Of a stretch of DNA of 64,000 nt, positions 34,021-49,000 are shown piece after piece (position 1 is the first letter of the stretch; the number at the start of each line of letters is the position of its first letter). This DNA comes from Siphonodentalium dalli. Its lineage: Eukaryota > Mollusca > Scaphopoda > Gadilida > Siphonodentaliidae. The DNA lies in assembly GCA_032622095.1 (NCBI GenBank), contig CP136061.1, positions 130,274,754-130,338,753 of the forward strand. Reading direction: 5' to 3'. The notes beneath the pieces were generated by a model. That model was not told the DNA's origin and searched no databases. It saw only the letters and a program-made list of their open reading frames with translations. The translations under genes were made by a program, and so were the position numbers.

Positions 34021-37000
34021 CTGCAACAATAAATATGCACATTTTGTTTTATATGAAATAATTTTAACAAGACTTGTCTCATTTTAGCATATACCAAATT
34101 AAAAAAATCTGATAACTATAACTAAAGCTATCACCCAGGAATCAAAATAATCATCAAATTCTAAGTCTACAAAGACCATAACTCCAGAAAAATAGGAAAC
34201 AAAACCCAAATTTGAACTTGACTTGTATTTTCGTATAACGGCAAGTAAACCATATACAAAATTTAAAAACAAACAGATAACTGAAACTAAATTTATCACC
34301 GGAAAACAAAATAATCAGCAAATTCTAAGTTGACAAGGACCATAACTCTGGCAAAAGTGGGTGGACCGAACCAAAATTCGAACTTGCCCTGTATTTTCAT
34401 GTGGGGGTGTTCATTGAAAATATGCAATATCATTTCATGAATCAGTGAGGTCTAACACTTACCATTTCGTGAATCAGTGAGGTTTAACAGTTAATATTTC
34501 ATGAATCAGTGAGGTTTCACACTTACCATTTCATGACCAGTGTGGTCTAAGATTTACTATTTCATGAATCAGTGAGGTCTAACACTTTATAATACCATTT
34601 TATGAATCAGAGAGGTTCAACACTTACCATTTCATGAATCAGTGAGGTCTAACACTTTATAATACCATTTTATGAATCAGAGAGGTTCAACACTTACCAT
34701 TTCATGAATCAGTGAGTCTAACACTTACCATTTCTATATCACTGAGAGTTTTAATTACTTTAGGTTCATTCGTCTTTTCTGACCTGAAAGAGAATGGAGG
34801 TTTCCACAAATATTAATTAGTGGCAGGAGCTTTGTAGTGCCTGCCTATGTGTTATAATACATTAAAATATGACTAGTGTCACACAAAATGAAAAATACTG
34901 TCATGGATGATTTTGAACATCATTACACAAATAAAACTTCCAGCACTTTATGATTCGACAACAAAAAAGTTGTTTAACACTGAAAGAATCAGCGGATATC
35001 AAAATTAGAGTGAACAGAGTGATTCTCAATGCAGAAAGCGACTGTCTCAGTCACTGATTGGTTGAAAATATCTGTTAATAATTATTTGATTGACAGCTGT
35101 GGAAAGTTGCATTATGAAGAAAAATTTATGACCTGAATGATCTCGAATTAAAGCAGAACAATTATGTATCATAACAACTGGCTCATATTTCTGTATCATG
35201 TGCCATTCAGTTTGAGAAAAGAAAAGAACAAATATCAAGATTCCAAATAAAATTAAAGTGTCAATGACACTGTAGCTCAACTTGCGAAGGAATACATTTT
35301 TGGATGAGCAATGAGTAGAATGACAAAAAAGAAGGAAAGAAAAAAAGTTACAGTAAAGGGCTTCATTTCAAACATTTCTCCATTACATGTGGGCTGCAAA
35401 GAGTAAAATCCAAGATGGCATTTGGCAGCCATGTTTTTCTACATATTTCGGAAAAGAATTATGGCTCCCATCTAGAAGTCACCCTGAATATCCATATAAA
35501 GTTTAGTGATAATTGGATGAGGGATGTGGTCTGTAGGGTGTGCCAAAGGATTTAGTCATGCAAAGAGTAAAAACAAAGATGGCTGCCAGCAGCCATGCTT
35601 TTCATCGAGCATTGTACAAATTTGATGTGATCCTGATGCCTGTGAATTTATAAACAATTCTCCAATAAATACGGGCTGCGCCCATGGCTTCAACTTTGAA
35701 ATCCAAGATGGCTTCTGGCGGTCATGTTTTTTAACGAATTTCGGAAAACATTGATGGTTTTCATCTAGAGATATCACCCCGATGATCCATATGAAGTTCG
35801 TTGACAATTGGATGAGAGATGTGACCTGTTGGGTGTGCCCAAGGATTTACTCATGCAAAGAGTAAAATTCAAAATGGCTGCTGGCGGCTATGTTTTTCAT
35901 CGAAAATCGCTAAAATATGACAGCTCCCATCTATAGGTGATCCTAAACATGCCTGTAAATTTTCTAAACATTTCTGTAATAAATGCAGGCTGCAGGGTGT
36001 GCCAATGGATTCAAATTTAAAATTCAAAATGGCTTCAGGTGGGCATGTTTTTTAACGAATTTGGCAAAATAATTGATGGCTCCCATCTAGAGGTCACCCC
36101 AAAGATCCATATGAAGTTTGGTGATGATCCGATGAGGGATACATCCTGTAGGGTGAGCCAAATGAAACTGTTGATGGGACGAATGGCTAGATGAACGCTG
36201 ACCCATGGCAATAGCTCAAACATGACAAGTGAATTTGAGCTAAAAAGTGTTTCAGGTTTTCAAAAAATTAGAAAAATGCATACATTTCAGGTTTTTTTTT
36301 TACTGAATGTCACCTGATTCACATGACCACTGTGTCTGACATTTAACCCTTTCAGTGCCAAGTCCGATTTTTGTATCAACCCATATTTCCTTGATCATTT
36401 TTCAAATTTATTGATTATAATAATGTGATACATTGATGGAAAGAGCTCCTTGGCACTGAAAGGGTTGAGGATTGTTCCATCTTTCATTAGCCAAGGATAT
36501 GATTTTTAAAGACATATTATGGACTTGTTCGGGTGCGTGAAACTGATAAATTAGTACCCAGGCTCTATGCCAACTGGGGGAATGTAGCATTATACTAACA
36601 TCCCCAAAATCTCAAAGAAATCGGCCATGCAACTCCATAGAAAACACCATCTGAACTACTCCCAATTGTAAATACTTACATCTCGATTCGGGACTCAACA
36701 ATCGGCAATAAATTAATGCAAATGATTTCACCATCGATACTCATTGCATATACTAAACTTATAAGCCTGACGGTGTGTGTTGTAAATTTAGATTAATATT
36801 CATAAAAATAACTACTTTGAGCAACATTATTCTCCATTTCTACATGTGTATTTGATCACCCAACCAGGGTGTTTCACATCACTTTAATGAGATGTGAATG
36901 CTATACAACCAACAAGAGAATACTATTTACTGTCACAGAAAGATTTTAAGTTGATTCAACAAGGGCAACGCCAAGTGTGGGCCAATGCCCCTGACTGTAT

Positions 37001-40000
37001 GCTCAATATTGGCCATATTTAGAGAGAACATGAAGTAAAAGTGGGGCAATTATCTCAGTTTAACCCCCAGTCATAATTCTGGCGAAGGGACATAACTCAG
37101 GAAAAAAGTGTGGACAAAGCAAACCCCAGGACATATGTCTGGCAAAGGGCAATTACTCTGGAAAAAAAGTGCGAACAAAACCTGCACTATGAAGGACGGA
37201 CGTACGAAGGTCTCCACTATCTACCCCCGAATCCTCAATTCACAAATTTCTAAGTCAAACAAGGGTTGTAACTCTGGCAGTATATTGTACGAAACCCATA
37301 GTATGTGGATATCCTTTCCCCCAACCTGTGCTATCACCATGACAAAGGACAATGAAATCCAATGATAAATACATCCAAAGCATAATGTTTGTTATGGATG
37401 CGTTGACCAGACCTGTTTAATGCCTAAAAATCTGTCAGTGAGATTCTGCCCCTTCAGTCAGGGAGATTTGGGTCTTGTCAGCGAGATTACAAATTGCAGC
37501 TAAAAAGTAACATTTTCACTATTTCTTCCTCTGAAAAATGGTGGGTAGTGATTTTAAAAGTAGTTAAATGTAATTAATCTTCACTTTTCAAAGGATGAAT
37601 TAATGTAAATGCATTTATTCAAATAAAAAAATTGAATATTTTTTTGTTGATAATTATTTCATTAGTGATATCAATGTCTAGCGTTATAACATTTAAAACC
37701 AAGAAAATTCTTCAGCCTACAAATCCCTATACTTGGAGTCATATCGGCGTCATTTCGATGGACTATCAACAACTTCGTCACTGTCATTTCGGCAGCGTTT
37801 CGCCGAATTAAAACACCGGACATTTCTAAATTTAACACAAGAACTAGTAAACTAGAATGATTTATTGCAGAAATAAACCCAACCCCAGTATATATAGCAT
37901 GTGCATTTATTTACTAACACGCCATGCTTGGGTGCTTATAGTAATTATTGATCCCCAAAGAAAACATACATTCAATTAATTTCTTTTGAAAGTTAAACGC
38001 CAGAGGCAGGCCATTGTACTCCGGTTATCAATGGATCACACCTGATCTCGGCAAATCTCGTTCACACGTGGTTTCAATTGAAAACACTTCCACGTTCTGA
38101 GAATTTTGACATTAAATTTTTTGTTGTTGTTGATTTGATTGAAACCGTGATCCGGGAGCGCGGGAGATGAGGCCTCAAACCGGTAGTCTCCCGCACGATC
38201 CGGGAGATTAAACAGGTCTGGCGTTGACACCAGCAAAGGGCCATAACTCTTGAAAACAAGTGCGGACAAAACCTGCACTATGTGGAGATCCTTTCCACAA
38301 TGCTGGTCCACTGGCATACCAAAAGGACATCATAATTGGACTATCGATACTTGAGCTGTGTTGTGAAATGTTTGTTACGGACCCACAGAAGGATGTCACC
38401 ACTTTATACCCACAAATCCTCCTTTGGAGGGTCGGGGGCATAATAATATGGCCTATCACTTACACATTTTCATAAACTGATGGTTGACATAAGAACGATG
38501 GTTTCAATGTGGTCATGGGATTTTGACCTCAAGAGGAAATTCAACAAACTGCATGATCTCCAAAGAGTTCTTGTGGAGTTTGCTTAATATTTATTGCGGA
38601 CAAAACCTGTGACCACGTTGAATCCACTGTTTATTACTTATATTTATAAACTTATATACATTACAGTTTAGGATTGTTTATATCATTCCCATTATTTATT
38701 CGACTTCAATGGAATCTCTAAACTCATCCAAAAGGATCATAACACAAATAAATGTTTTTTCTTTAACAATAATATACATGTTTTCAGGTAGTTAATAGCT
38801 TTGGTGATGTGTGAACCCCAAATAAACTTTGTAACACTAATTACAGACCAAAACAAATTTCTTCTGCCACACTGCCAAATCTGATTGTGATGAATATTCA
38901 AGCAGTCTATTGATCGTTCATGTCCGAGAATCGTTTGTTGAACTTATTATCTGAACATTCCCCACCAATGAATAAAAATCCTTCTGCACTTTTGTTATTA
39001 TTTCATAAATATGACGTCTGCTCATTTTATCTGAACACCCCTCCGAATTAATAATAGACTATTCCAATGTATACAGTTAAAACTGGGTGGGAAAATCCAT
39101 TTAGTAAAGTAAGGATTAACAAACCTTTTTGATAGCGGCCAACAACTTTTTTGATTATTGACCTGCCCATCATAAAGGTTTTGAGTTTCTTTCTGTTCAC
39201 AGTTAGTGAAATCTTGAGCCAGCGACCGTCCAGTGTATGTGCTGTAAACAGAAAGTGCAGCATATACACCTGTAGTTGGGTAAATTCATCTCCCGGTATG
39301 AGTCAGAGTTGGTTATTACTGAACTAAGACCACTCATTTGTATTTCTGTAAAATTGTTAGATTTGAAACAAGTCCAAATTTAATGAGCAAACTATACTTA
39401 CATGAAATATATTCATCTTGAACTCTATCATGACCTCGACGCATAAATGCCATTTCTCACCCTTGCTATTGGTCCGTTTCCGGATCATGTTTTTTACACA
39501 AACGTTGTAACTACATCATCTGACGGCAATATCCCCACTTAAAATCTCATGCACTAATAGGCTACCATGAGACTTTGAACCAAACAGAGGCGAGGAAGGG
39601 CGGGCTGAATATATTTCAGGTAAGTATAGTTTACTCATAAAATTTGGACTTGTTCGAAATCTAACAATTTTATTATCGTAAACTAGCTACTTACCAGAAA
39701 TATATTCATCTTGAACTATATCTGATTTCATAGCTTCCTCTGGGCTGTCGACTGTTGATTCATCTCATGGTGAAGATTCATCCATGCTTGTATTGTTCAT
39801 TTTAACGTATATGCATGTCTTTTTTTTTTGGGGTTTTATTATTGTCCCTAATAGACTGAGTTTTCTACTATATAAAGTAATACTGCTGTCTTTGGGTCTA
39901 ATTTCTTGTCTTCAGAAAATACTGGGACAAAAATCAGGGGATTCCTGTATGAGACTATCTTGTTTGGAAAGACCCCTTCTCAGAAATGTATATACCATTC

Positions 40001-43000
40001 TCTTGTTGCCTCATATGTTCAAGATTTATGCGCAATGATTGAATATCACTACATCTTCTAAATGCATTTATGTCCACCCAGAAAACTGTTTTCCATGTAA
40101 GATATTTGAGAGATGAACATTCCAAAGGTTCAAAAGGTGGATTCCTCAACATTTGTAAGACTTTAGATAGATCCCAATTAGGTATTAAATAAATTGTCGG
40201 TGGTCTTTGTATTGAACACCCCTTTTAACATTCTAATAATCTTAGTTTGCTGCCCGATATGAACCCCATCAATAGTGGTTAATGTTGAAAACAACATAGA
40301 TCTGTAACCTGATATATTCCTATACTTTAATCCCGCAAACAAATCAGCTAGAAAATTTGTGCACTGTGTCAAAGATGCTTGAAGCCTATGGATTAAATTT
40401 CCTTTCACTACACCAGCTATAAAATCTTCTGAATTTACTTTTGTAATCTTTCTGTGTACCCTTTCTCCAGGATGTCACAACCAATTATCTAGATTGTTCA
40501 GAAAAAAAATCTTCTGCTTGGAGACATCTGTTGACAAATGCCAAACAGTCAATTTTTCTATTTTCAGATTTATCACCCTCCTCTTGAACTCTGTCAACAA
40601 ATTTTCCTTTGTTGGCAACAGAAAAGGGTGATCTATCAATATTTTCAGCAATTTCGGATACAATATCTGTCTCATTGGCTCATGTGTGTCTGTAGTCTAT
40701 CCACTAGTGGTAATGGTGGGAATGCATATGCAAACATCTGTTCCCAAGGAATGGACAGCACATCTATCGCACATGCCTACATTTTTCTACAATCAATATA
40801 TTGGTGCTTTTTTGTTTTGTGAAGTGGCAAATAGATCAATTAACCCTTTCATATCAAGGAAATATGGGTTGATACAAAAATCGGACTTGGCACTTAATGG
40901 GTTAAAGGTTGTCCCCAAATTTTGAATATCTGCTTGGTTATATTCGGACAAAGTTCCCTTTCTGTGTCTCTGACATAATTCTGACTCAGAAAATCGGCCA
41001 ATGATACGAAACTACTGCTACATGGGCGGCTTCTAGCTAAGGTCATCCCTTGTGTTTGAGCAAGAGACCATAACTATTGTGCCATTGACACAAAGTCACA
41101 GACTTCGTCCCCCTTGATGATTTATATATTGAGCCGTATTGTCTGTTTGAATTCTTGCTCAGGCTGAGTGTAAAATGTTTTATCACCAGAAATACAGCTT
41201 ACTTTCCAGGCAATTGATGTGCAAGAAACATATCTTCTTCTGACCATACCCCTTGTACTGTCTGACCCTCCAAATGATTCCCCCACCCCTTTAAGATTGC
41301 GTCCGTTGTGACCATAACTAAATTGGTGGGAGTCTACAGTGATCAACCCTGAACCTTTTTTGGTGTTTTTAGCCAGAAGGCCAGGAGAACTGGTACATGG
41401 TATTGTGTGTTCATTAGAATCTGTTCGATCCCACTTGTTCAGTAAATGCATCTGTATAGGCCTCATAAATAGACGGGCATTCGGTACTACTGCTATCATT
41501 CCTAGCAAGCAGAGAAAATACCTCGCTGAAACTCAGCCCAACATTATACTCAGCACTGCTCATTTCATGGCTTCTATTTGTTCTAGTCAGACAAACAAAA
41601 CCCTGCCCCAGATGAAAAACTTCTCACAAGTATGTTATTGTTTGAGTGGGAACTAGAACTGATTTCTTCACATTTATTATAAAACCTAGCTTCATCAGGG
41701 TGCACAAAAACAGATCTCTATTTTTCAATATCTTGTTTTGTCTGATTCAGACAACCAGTCGTCTATGTACACTACTATCTGGAGCCCTCGTTTTCTGAGG
41801 TATTCCACCACAATTGCTACTACCTTTGTGTATATCCTGGGAGCTGTGGTTACCCCAAAAAAGCAAAAACCTGGTATCCCAAGGGTTAACATACCTCTGT
41901 CAAATGGAACTGTTTCGGATATGTTATGACAATGAGAATCGGAGAATATTTATCAAGTCTATCAAGTCAATTAAGGGCACCGCTGGTCGGTGGCAGTCTT
42001 TGGTCTTGACCACCATAATGATGTTTGACTAGCACAAGTGTTATTTGTCAGTTTTGGTGTCCGTGCAAACTGGAAATTAAAACCCCCACAGGTTACTTGA
42101 TTAGACACTGATGCAATAGCAACTTGATATTATATGCAGTGCAGATTATTTGATACAACCCGATCTTGTAAATTGCAAATAGCATATCTTCTTGGCAAAT
42201 TGTGCATACATATACCAGTACATATACATGTATATCCTGTTATAAATTATTTTATTAAACATATATACATACCAGTATATTACATAAATGGGCCTATATA
42301 GTGGCCAGCAAAGATCGCGCGATAATTTAAATGACCTTTTGAGCACCATGACATAGTGCTGCTAGCCTGCTATAAATAAGAATATATATCGATGTCCCCT
42401 TATATGCATGGACGGTATATTACGCTGCAAGGAAGATAATAGAAACCACTCGAGATTCATTCAGAACTCCGCGTGTTTGCACATTTGCAGAATGTTAATT
42501 TTAGGCAGTAATTTAATGTGAAATAAAGATATTTCCAGTGTTTACATATTAGAATGAAAGTTTCTATGACACTGTAGCTCAACTTAGGTAGGGGAATAAT
42601 TTAATGGTTGACAGTAAATGGAGGAATAGGAAAGACAATCATGACAAGTTCCTGAATATTAACATTCATGACAAAATTCATGATGATCAGACGAATAGTA
42701 TGACCTGTAGCCCGCGCCAATGGATTTAATTTTGAAATCCAAAATAGCGGCCATCAGACCTGTTAACCCTCCCGGATTGTGCGGGAGACTCCTGGATTTG
42801 AGCACGATCTCCCGCACTCCCGGACAGGCATGACAATCTCCCGGATTCAGCTGCTGTATAAAGTCACAAAGAATAGTCTCTTTATTTGATATATTTGACC
42901 AGTAGACAGGCTATCAACACATCCCTGGTATCCGACTGCGACATCATTGCGGCAATTAACACCCATGATTAATCTGGTGTCGTAATATCAACATTGTTCT

Positions 43001-46000
43001 CACAGCAGGGTCACAGGACAATAAAACAACAAACACCTTCTAAGTTCTATTGAACGAGATCACCAGACTGAACAAAGGTGACCTGTTCTCAATTAACCCA
43101 ATTAGCAACCCACTAGAGATAAGCACGGAGGAAACTACCATTAAAGTTTATTGGTCTGATAAAATTCAAAAGAAGCACATGTTCTAGCTTTTAAACTTTA
43201 GGAATCCGTTTCTGAGTTGTACTTTTTAATGTGACATTTGAAATCTCGCGAGAATTAAATGAAATCGAAAGTAGTTTACAGTTGAATATACGTTCCCCGG
43301 TAGCCTACGATATTTTCTCTTTTAATGAGACAATAAAAGTAAAATCTACACAGTAAATGTTTTCCTTAAGAATACTTGTTAATTTGGCATAAAACTTGCA
43401 TGTTTCTGTGTGATAGCTGATCATATATTTTTTTATTTTTGTTGTAAAAATTATGAAAATGCAAAAGGAATCTGAAGGAATAAATTTTTTTTAAATCTCC
43501 CGGATGATGACCACAATCTCACGGAAAGTCGTGACCAATCTCCCGGAAAATATTTTGTGAGGTTAACAGGTCTGGCGGCCATGTTTTTTGGCCGAATGAC
43601 CCCAAAAGGACTCGTTCCCATCTACATGTCATTGTTAACATCCATGACAAATTTCATGAAGATCCAACCAAAGCTATGCACTGTAGCCCGCGCCAAAGGA
43701 TTTAATCATGCAAAGAGTAAAATCCAATATGGCTGCTGGCGGGTATGTTTTTTGGCCGAACGACCCCAAAATCACTCGTTCCCATCTACATGTCATGTCA
43801 ACAGCCATGACAAATCTCATAATGATCGGACCAAAGGTACGACCTGTAGCCTGTGCCAAAGGATTTAGTCATGCAAAGAGTCAAATATAAAATGGCTGCT
43901 GGTGGCCATGTTTTTAGGCCGAATGACCCCAAAATGACTCGTTTCCATCTACATGTCAATATTAACATCCATGACAAATTTCATGATGATCAGACCAAAG
44001 CTACGACATGTAGCCCACGCCAAAGGATTTAGTCATGCAAAGAGTAAAATCCAAGATGGCTGCTGGTGGCCATGTTTTTTGCCGAACGACCCCAAAATGA
44101 CTCGTTTCCATCTACATGTCAATATTAACATCCATGACAAATTTCATGATGATCAGATGAACAGTACGACCTGTAGACCGCGCCAATGGATTTAATTTTG
44201 AAATCCAAGATGGCCGCCAGGGGCCATGTTTTTTGGCCAAATGACCTCAAAATGACTCGTTCCCATCTACATGTCAATGTCAAATTTCAAAAAGATCAGA
44301 CCAAAGGTACGACCTGTAGCCCGCGCCAAAGGAAATTGTTGACGGCACACGCACACACGGACGATGGACGCCAACCCATGGCAATAGCTCAAACTTACAA
44401 AGTAAGTTGAGCTAAAAAGTATGCGAACTCAATTGACCTCACAAAGTGACATCAGCATATTCCGGCAAAGATATTCTAGCAATCGTAAGATAAACATAAA
44501 CACAACCACATGGTCATAAATTGAATTAATTCTATCACTTATACCCAGTAATTTGTAAATTAAAAATTACATATATATCGCGACTCCGCGAGACATTCCG
44601 TGTAAGAAATGTTTAACTAATAAGTAATATAGGATCACTTACATTCAAAATATACACATAATAGTGGTGGGATGTTGGAATAAAATAGCACGTTGTCGGC
44701 GATCTGGTGTACTCAATTGTTTATGAGTGATTTTGGGTGTACTCGATTGTTGGCATAGAAGCCGAACTTAGCCGAGTACATTATGGAACACTTACAGTTA
44801 AATCGTTAGTCCTAATAAACCAGAATATTCTATGTGTAATTTATCATGAAAGTTAGATTGTTATACACCATTATAACCATAAAATGTCACTCTTTCCAAT
44901 ATATATAGCATCAGGTATTGATTTGTTAGGGGAAAATCGAGTAAATTAGACTAGAATCGAGTAAATTAGACTAGAATTCCAACCCCGGGTGCAACTCATG
45001 TCATAGACATGGCAATGGGGCAATTGCATTTCGCTATCCAAATATCTTATCTGGTTTTTGTATGTGCAGATTTGGACTATTGAAGTTGGTGATGTTCACC
45101 CATTAGTCACCTCGATTATGCATTATATCTTCTGTAAATTAGGGAATATAGAAACTGCACAGAAGGGAAAAAGTAACTAAAACAATGTTAATTTGCAGGC
45201 ATGGGATCACAACATGTGAACCTCACCCAGGTCCTCCCTCAGAGCAGTCATATATATACAATATACCTATATCTATGGCACAACTCTTGAGTTCCGGAAC
45301 GAGACTCCAATGTAACAGAACGAGAAAGAGAGAGAGAGAGAGAAGTGCAAGAGACAAAAGTGCCTGTATGAGCTAACCGTTCACCCATCCAGGGACAGAG
45401 TTGCTTAACTTCAGTGATCACACAAAAGGACTATGACCAAGAGATCTAGGCCTCCCGTGCAGTGAAGTCATTGGCCTTCTATATTTACACAGTGGCAGCT
45501 ACACTATAAACATACCTAGCATCATCCCATTGGAATGATTTCTGCTGCATTAACGGACTTTGAGGACTAGTGGCGATGATTGCGAAATCTCGTAGTCTGT
45601 CATCTGCAGGTGAAGGAGCCCCAACATCACATTGTAAAGCCTTTGGCCTAAGCGCCAAGTTATTGGCATGACTGGTTCCGAACTGTGGCTTGGTGGCGAC
45701 TCCCAACTCGGAAGCACTACAACTGGGACATTGTATCTGAAGTGGCGTCTGTACCATATCTATAATGAAAGGCAGACAGATGTATAGAAAGCAATAAGTT
45801 TTATATGAAATGTTTCAAGCCATCTCACAGCCTGCAAAACAAGATGTTGGAAGAAGAATTCAAATTTCATTGTCAAAATTAGTTGCATCCACCAAGAACT
45901 ACTAAACAATTTAGAATAATTTTTGGCTGGTGCTTATGTAATGTGTTTTCTATATACCAGTTGAATTCCATCTAATTTTAACATTATATATTTTATATTT

Positions 46001-49000
46001 AATATATACCATTTGGAAGTTAAAATTTTTTAATAATACAATATTATATAATATATTGTAAATGTACCAAGGTTTGTTTTGAGCAGTTCAGTACTAGTTT
46101 TGAGCTGACCCCAAGCCTGGATATGGTGTGTCTGACATTTACAGAATGAGGTACCCAGAGGTTGAATTTAGTGACGCTACCCCACACAGCAGGCTAGAAG
46201 GACCAAATTCTCTGGGGAACTCATTCTGCTTAGGCCTTATCTTCTGGGAAGTATCCATAGTATCAAATTAAAACATTTTTAGTTACTTTTCCCCCTTAAT
46301 TCTGTTCAGTTTCTGTATCCCCTAATTTGCAGAAGATAAATGCATACTAGTAATCCAGGTGACTAATTGGTGAACATCAACAACTTCAACTGGAAAACTT
46401 CAATCTGTCCTAGGTCTCCCATGGCAGTTGAGGCCTAAGCAGAATGAGGTTCTCAGTGGGTGCATTTGGTGATGCTAGCACACCGTGCATGATAACGTCA
46501 CTAAATTCACCCTCTGGGAACCTCATACTGCAAATGTCTGACACACTATATCCAAACTTGGCTGGCCCATAGTGGTTGATTCTGAGAACAAAAGATGACA
46601 GAAATCTATCTTGTAGTTGCCATTCTATCGAAGCACAACATATTGGGACAGAAAAAATAGTAAAATCTTCAAGTGATTTTCTATCATTTGGTGGAGACTA
46701 ATAGGCCTTAGATATGCATCTTGGTGGATTATGTATTTTTGTTATTTTGTGGCATGGATCACTGACTAGTATTCATTGGGATTCAAACAGACATTTAGCC
46801 CTTTCTTTACAAAACAGTTCTCCCATCAGTTATAATAGTATACATCGGAATGGTCTATTATTCATTTGGAGGGTTCACCAGGTTATAAAAGCAGACGAAA
46901 GACGGACACTAGTGCATAAGAATTCATATTCATTGGTGGGAAATGTTAAGATTTTAAATAAGTTCAACAAATGACATGAACATATTATCTGAACATTAGG
47001 GAACTACTCATCAATGAGTATTTAGTATAGAAAGAGTTAACCCTTACATGACTGGAGCTTTCTGAAATTGTTTGAAAACCCTGTGCCAATGTATTCTCTT
47101 ATATGTGTGAGTCTCCCATACTATCAGGAGTCATCAGGACCAGGGTTGGCTGATTTAAATCAAGCGATGTTTTAAATCAATGATTTTTTTCAAAAAAATC
47201 ATTGATTTAAATCAAAAAATTTGAAATGATTGCAAACTGTCAAGAACTTGCAATATCTAACAAGGTTTTTGTAAACGATAACATGATTATGATTAAACAA
47301 TATACACAATTGGATAATAGATATGAAATTGTACAGTAATTGTCAACCCTATAGAAACTAGAGATATGCTGCATGGTACCATGATAATTAATGCTCCAGC
47401 AACAGCCTGTTCAGTATAACAAGTAAATGGCAACCGAGTAATTCTACCATACACTATGCCATCTAAACTACTCTAGTTTGATAATTAGATCATGCTATAA
47501 ACCTCTACTCTGACTAACGCCCGTAGAGATAATATATTCCAGCAGTGCAAAACCTGGAAACTTTTTTGAGTTTTAACAGGGAACCTTATAAAGTCGAAAA
47601 ATAACATGGGGAATATATTTCTTAGTTATTATCTGTTTCTTAATAATGTACTTCACTGTCGGTGAAGGTCCCAACTCAAAATTTCACGATTTAAGTGACT
47701 TTGTGAGCTATTTTGCTTCACATCGCTTACAATTATGCAATTTCTCCTGGGTAATTAATTCAATGTTTATTGGGATATCGGCTCACAAAAGTCAAGGAAA
47801 AGCATCAAATTACGACTTGGGACCTTCACCTACAGTAAAGTAGATCAATTAAGGAACAGATAATAACTAAGAAATATATTCCCCGCGTTATCTTATCGAC
47901 TTTATAAGGTTCCCTGTCAAAACTTCAAAAAGTTCCCAAGTTTTGTACTGGTGGAATATGATCTCTATGGGAGTTAGCCAGAGTAGGGGTGCAATGATTA
48001 ATCGTATAATCGATGAACCATTGATAAAGCCGATAATCGATTACCATATCCGTCGTCGATTAATCTCCGTTATTTATTTCGGACGGGTATTATTGAATTC
48101 CTTGTCTGTTTTACACATTATAATCTACAACTGAAGGGTAACAACCTTTGATCGTGCATCAAAGAGATTCCGACAACATGAGTATACTTAGATGCTACTA
48201 ATGCAGGCTATCACTTATCGTGTGGTGACTGCTGAATGAAACTCACTATTATCAATTACTTAACTTGTTCTGAGTCCTGAAATTTCTGGGTGGGGGGCCC
48301 CCTTTGTGATTGTTATCCACATTCTGGAAGTTTGCTGAAACTTATAGTTTCCATAACATTAGATTCCTTTTTTTAGGAACTGCCGGCAGTCCGTCATGCA
48401 TTCCTACTTTATACTGCTTGTATGTTTGGCTATTCATAACACTGAAATTAATGGCTATCTAATGAACTCACAATTATTATAACCATGACATCGCCGAGAA
48501 ATGTGCTGGTATTGAATACATTGTGCTCATTAGTCATTACCAGTGGTTTATGGTGCACATTATTAACGTAAATATTACATCAGCCGAGTTTTTTAACCAA
48601 CAGCCAGCCAATAGGCCATATTAAGGAATACTTCCACTGTTATTGATATTAGGTATGATTAATCAATTATAATCGATTATTGACGACCGATTATCGATTA
48701 TCAAAATCAATAATCGTGGCACCTCTAAGCCAGAGTAGATATTCATGGCATGAACTAATTGATAATATATTCAGTTTTCAGCGAAATTTACTAAATTTAT
48801 TAGTAAATCTTTAAGCACAGGTCTACCTATCCAGATATCACAACATTGGAACTCACATTGGCTTAAGTGCATGTATGCATAATTAAAGTACGTGGTCGCT
48901 ATATATGTACTGCCATGATACCGCATTTGTGTTTGATAGGTATAAAAAAATATATATATACTATAACAGAATTCTTATTAATCTAGCCTTGTATATAATA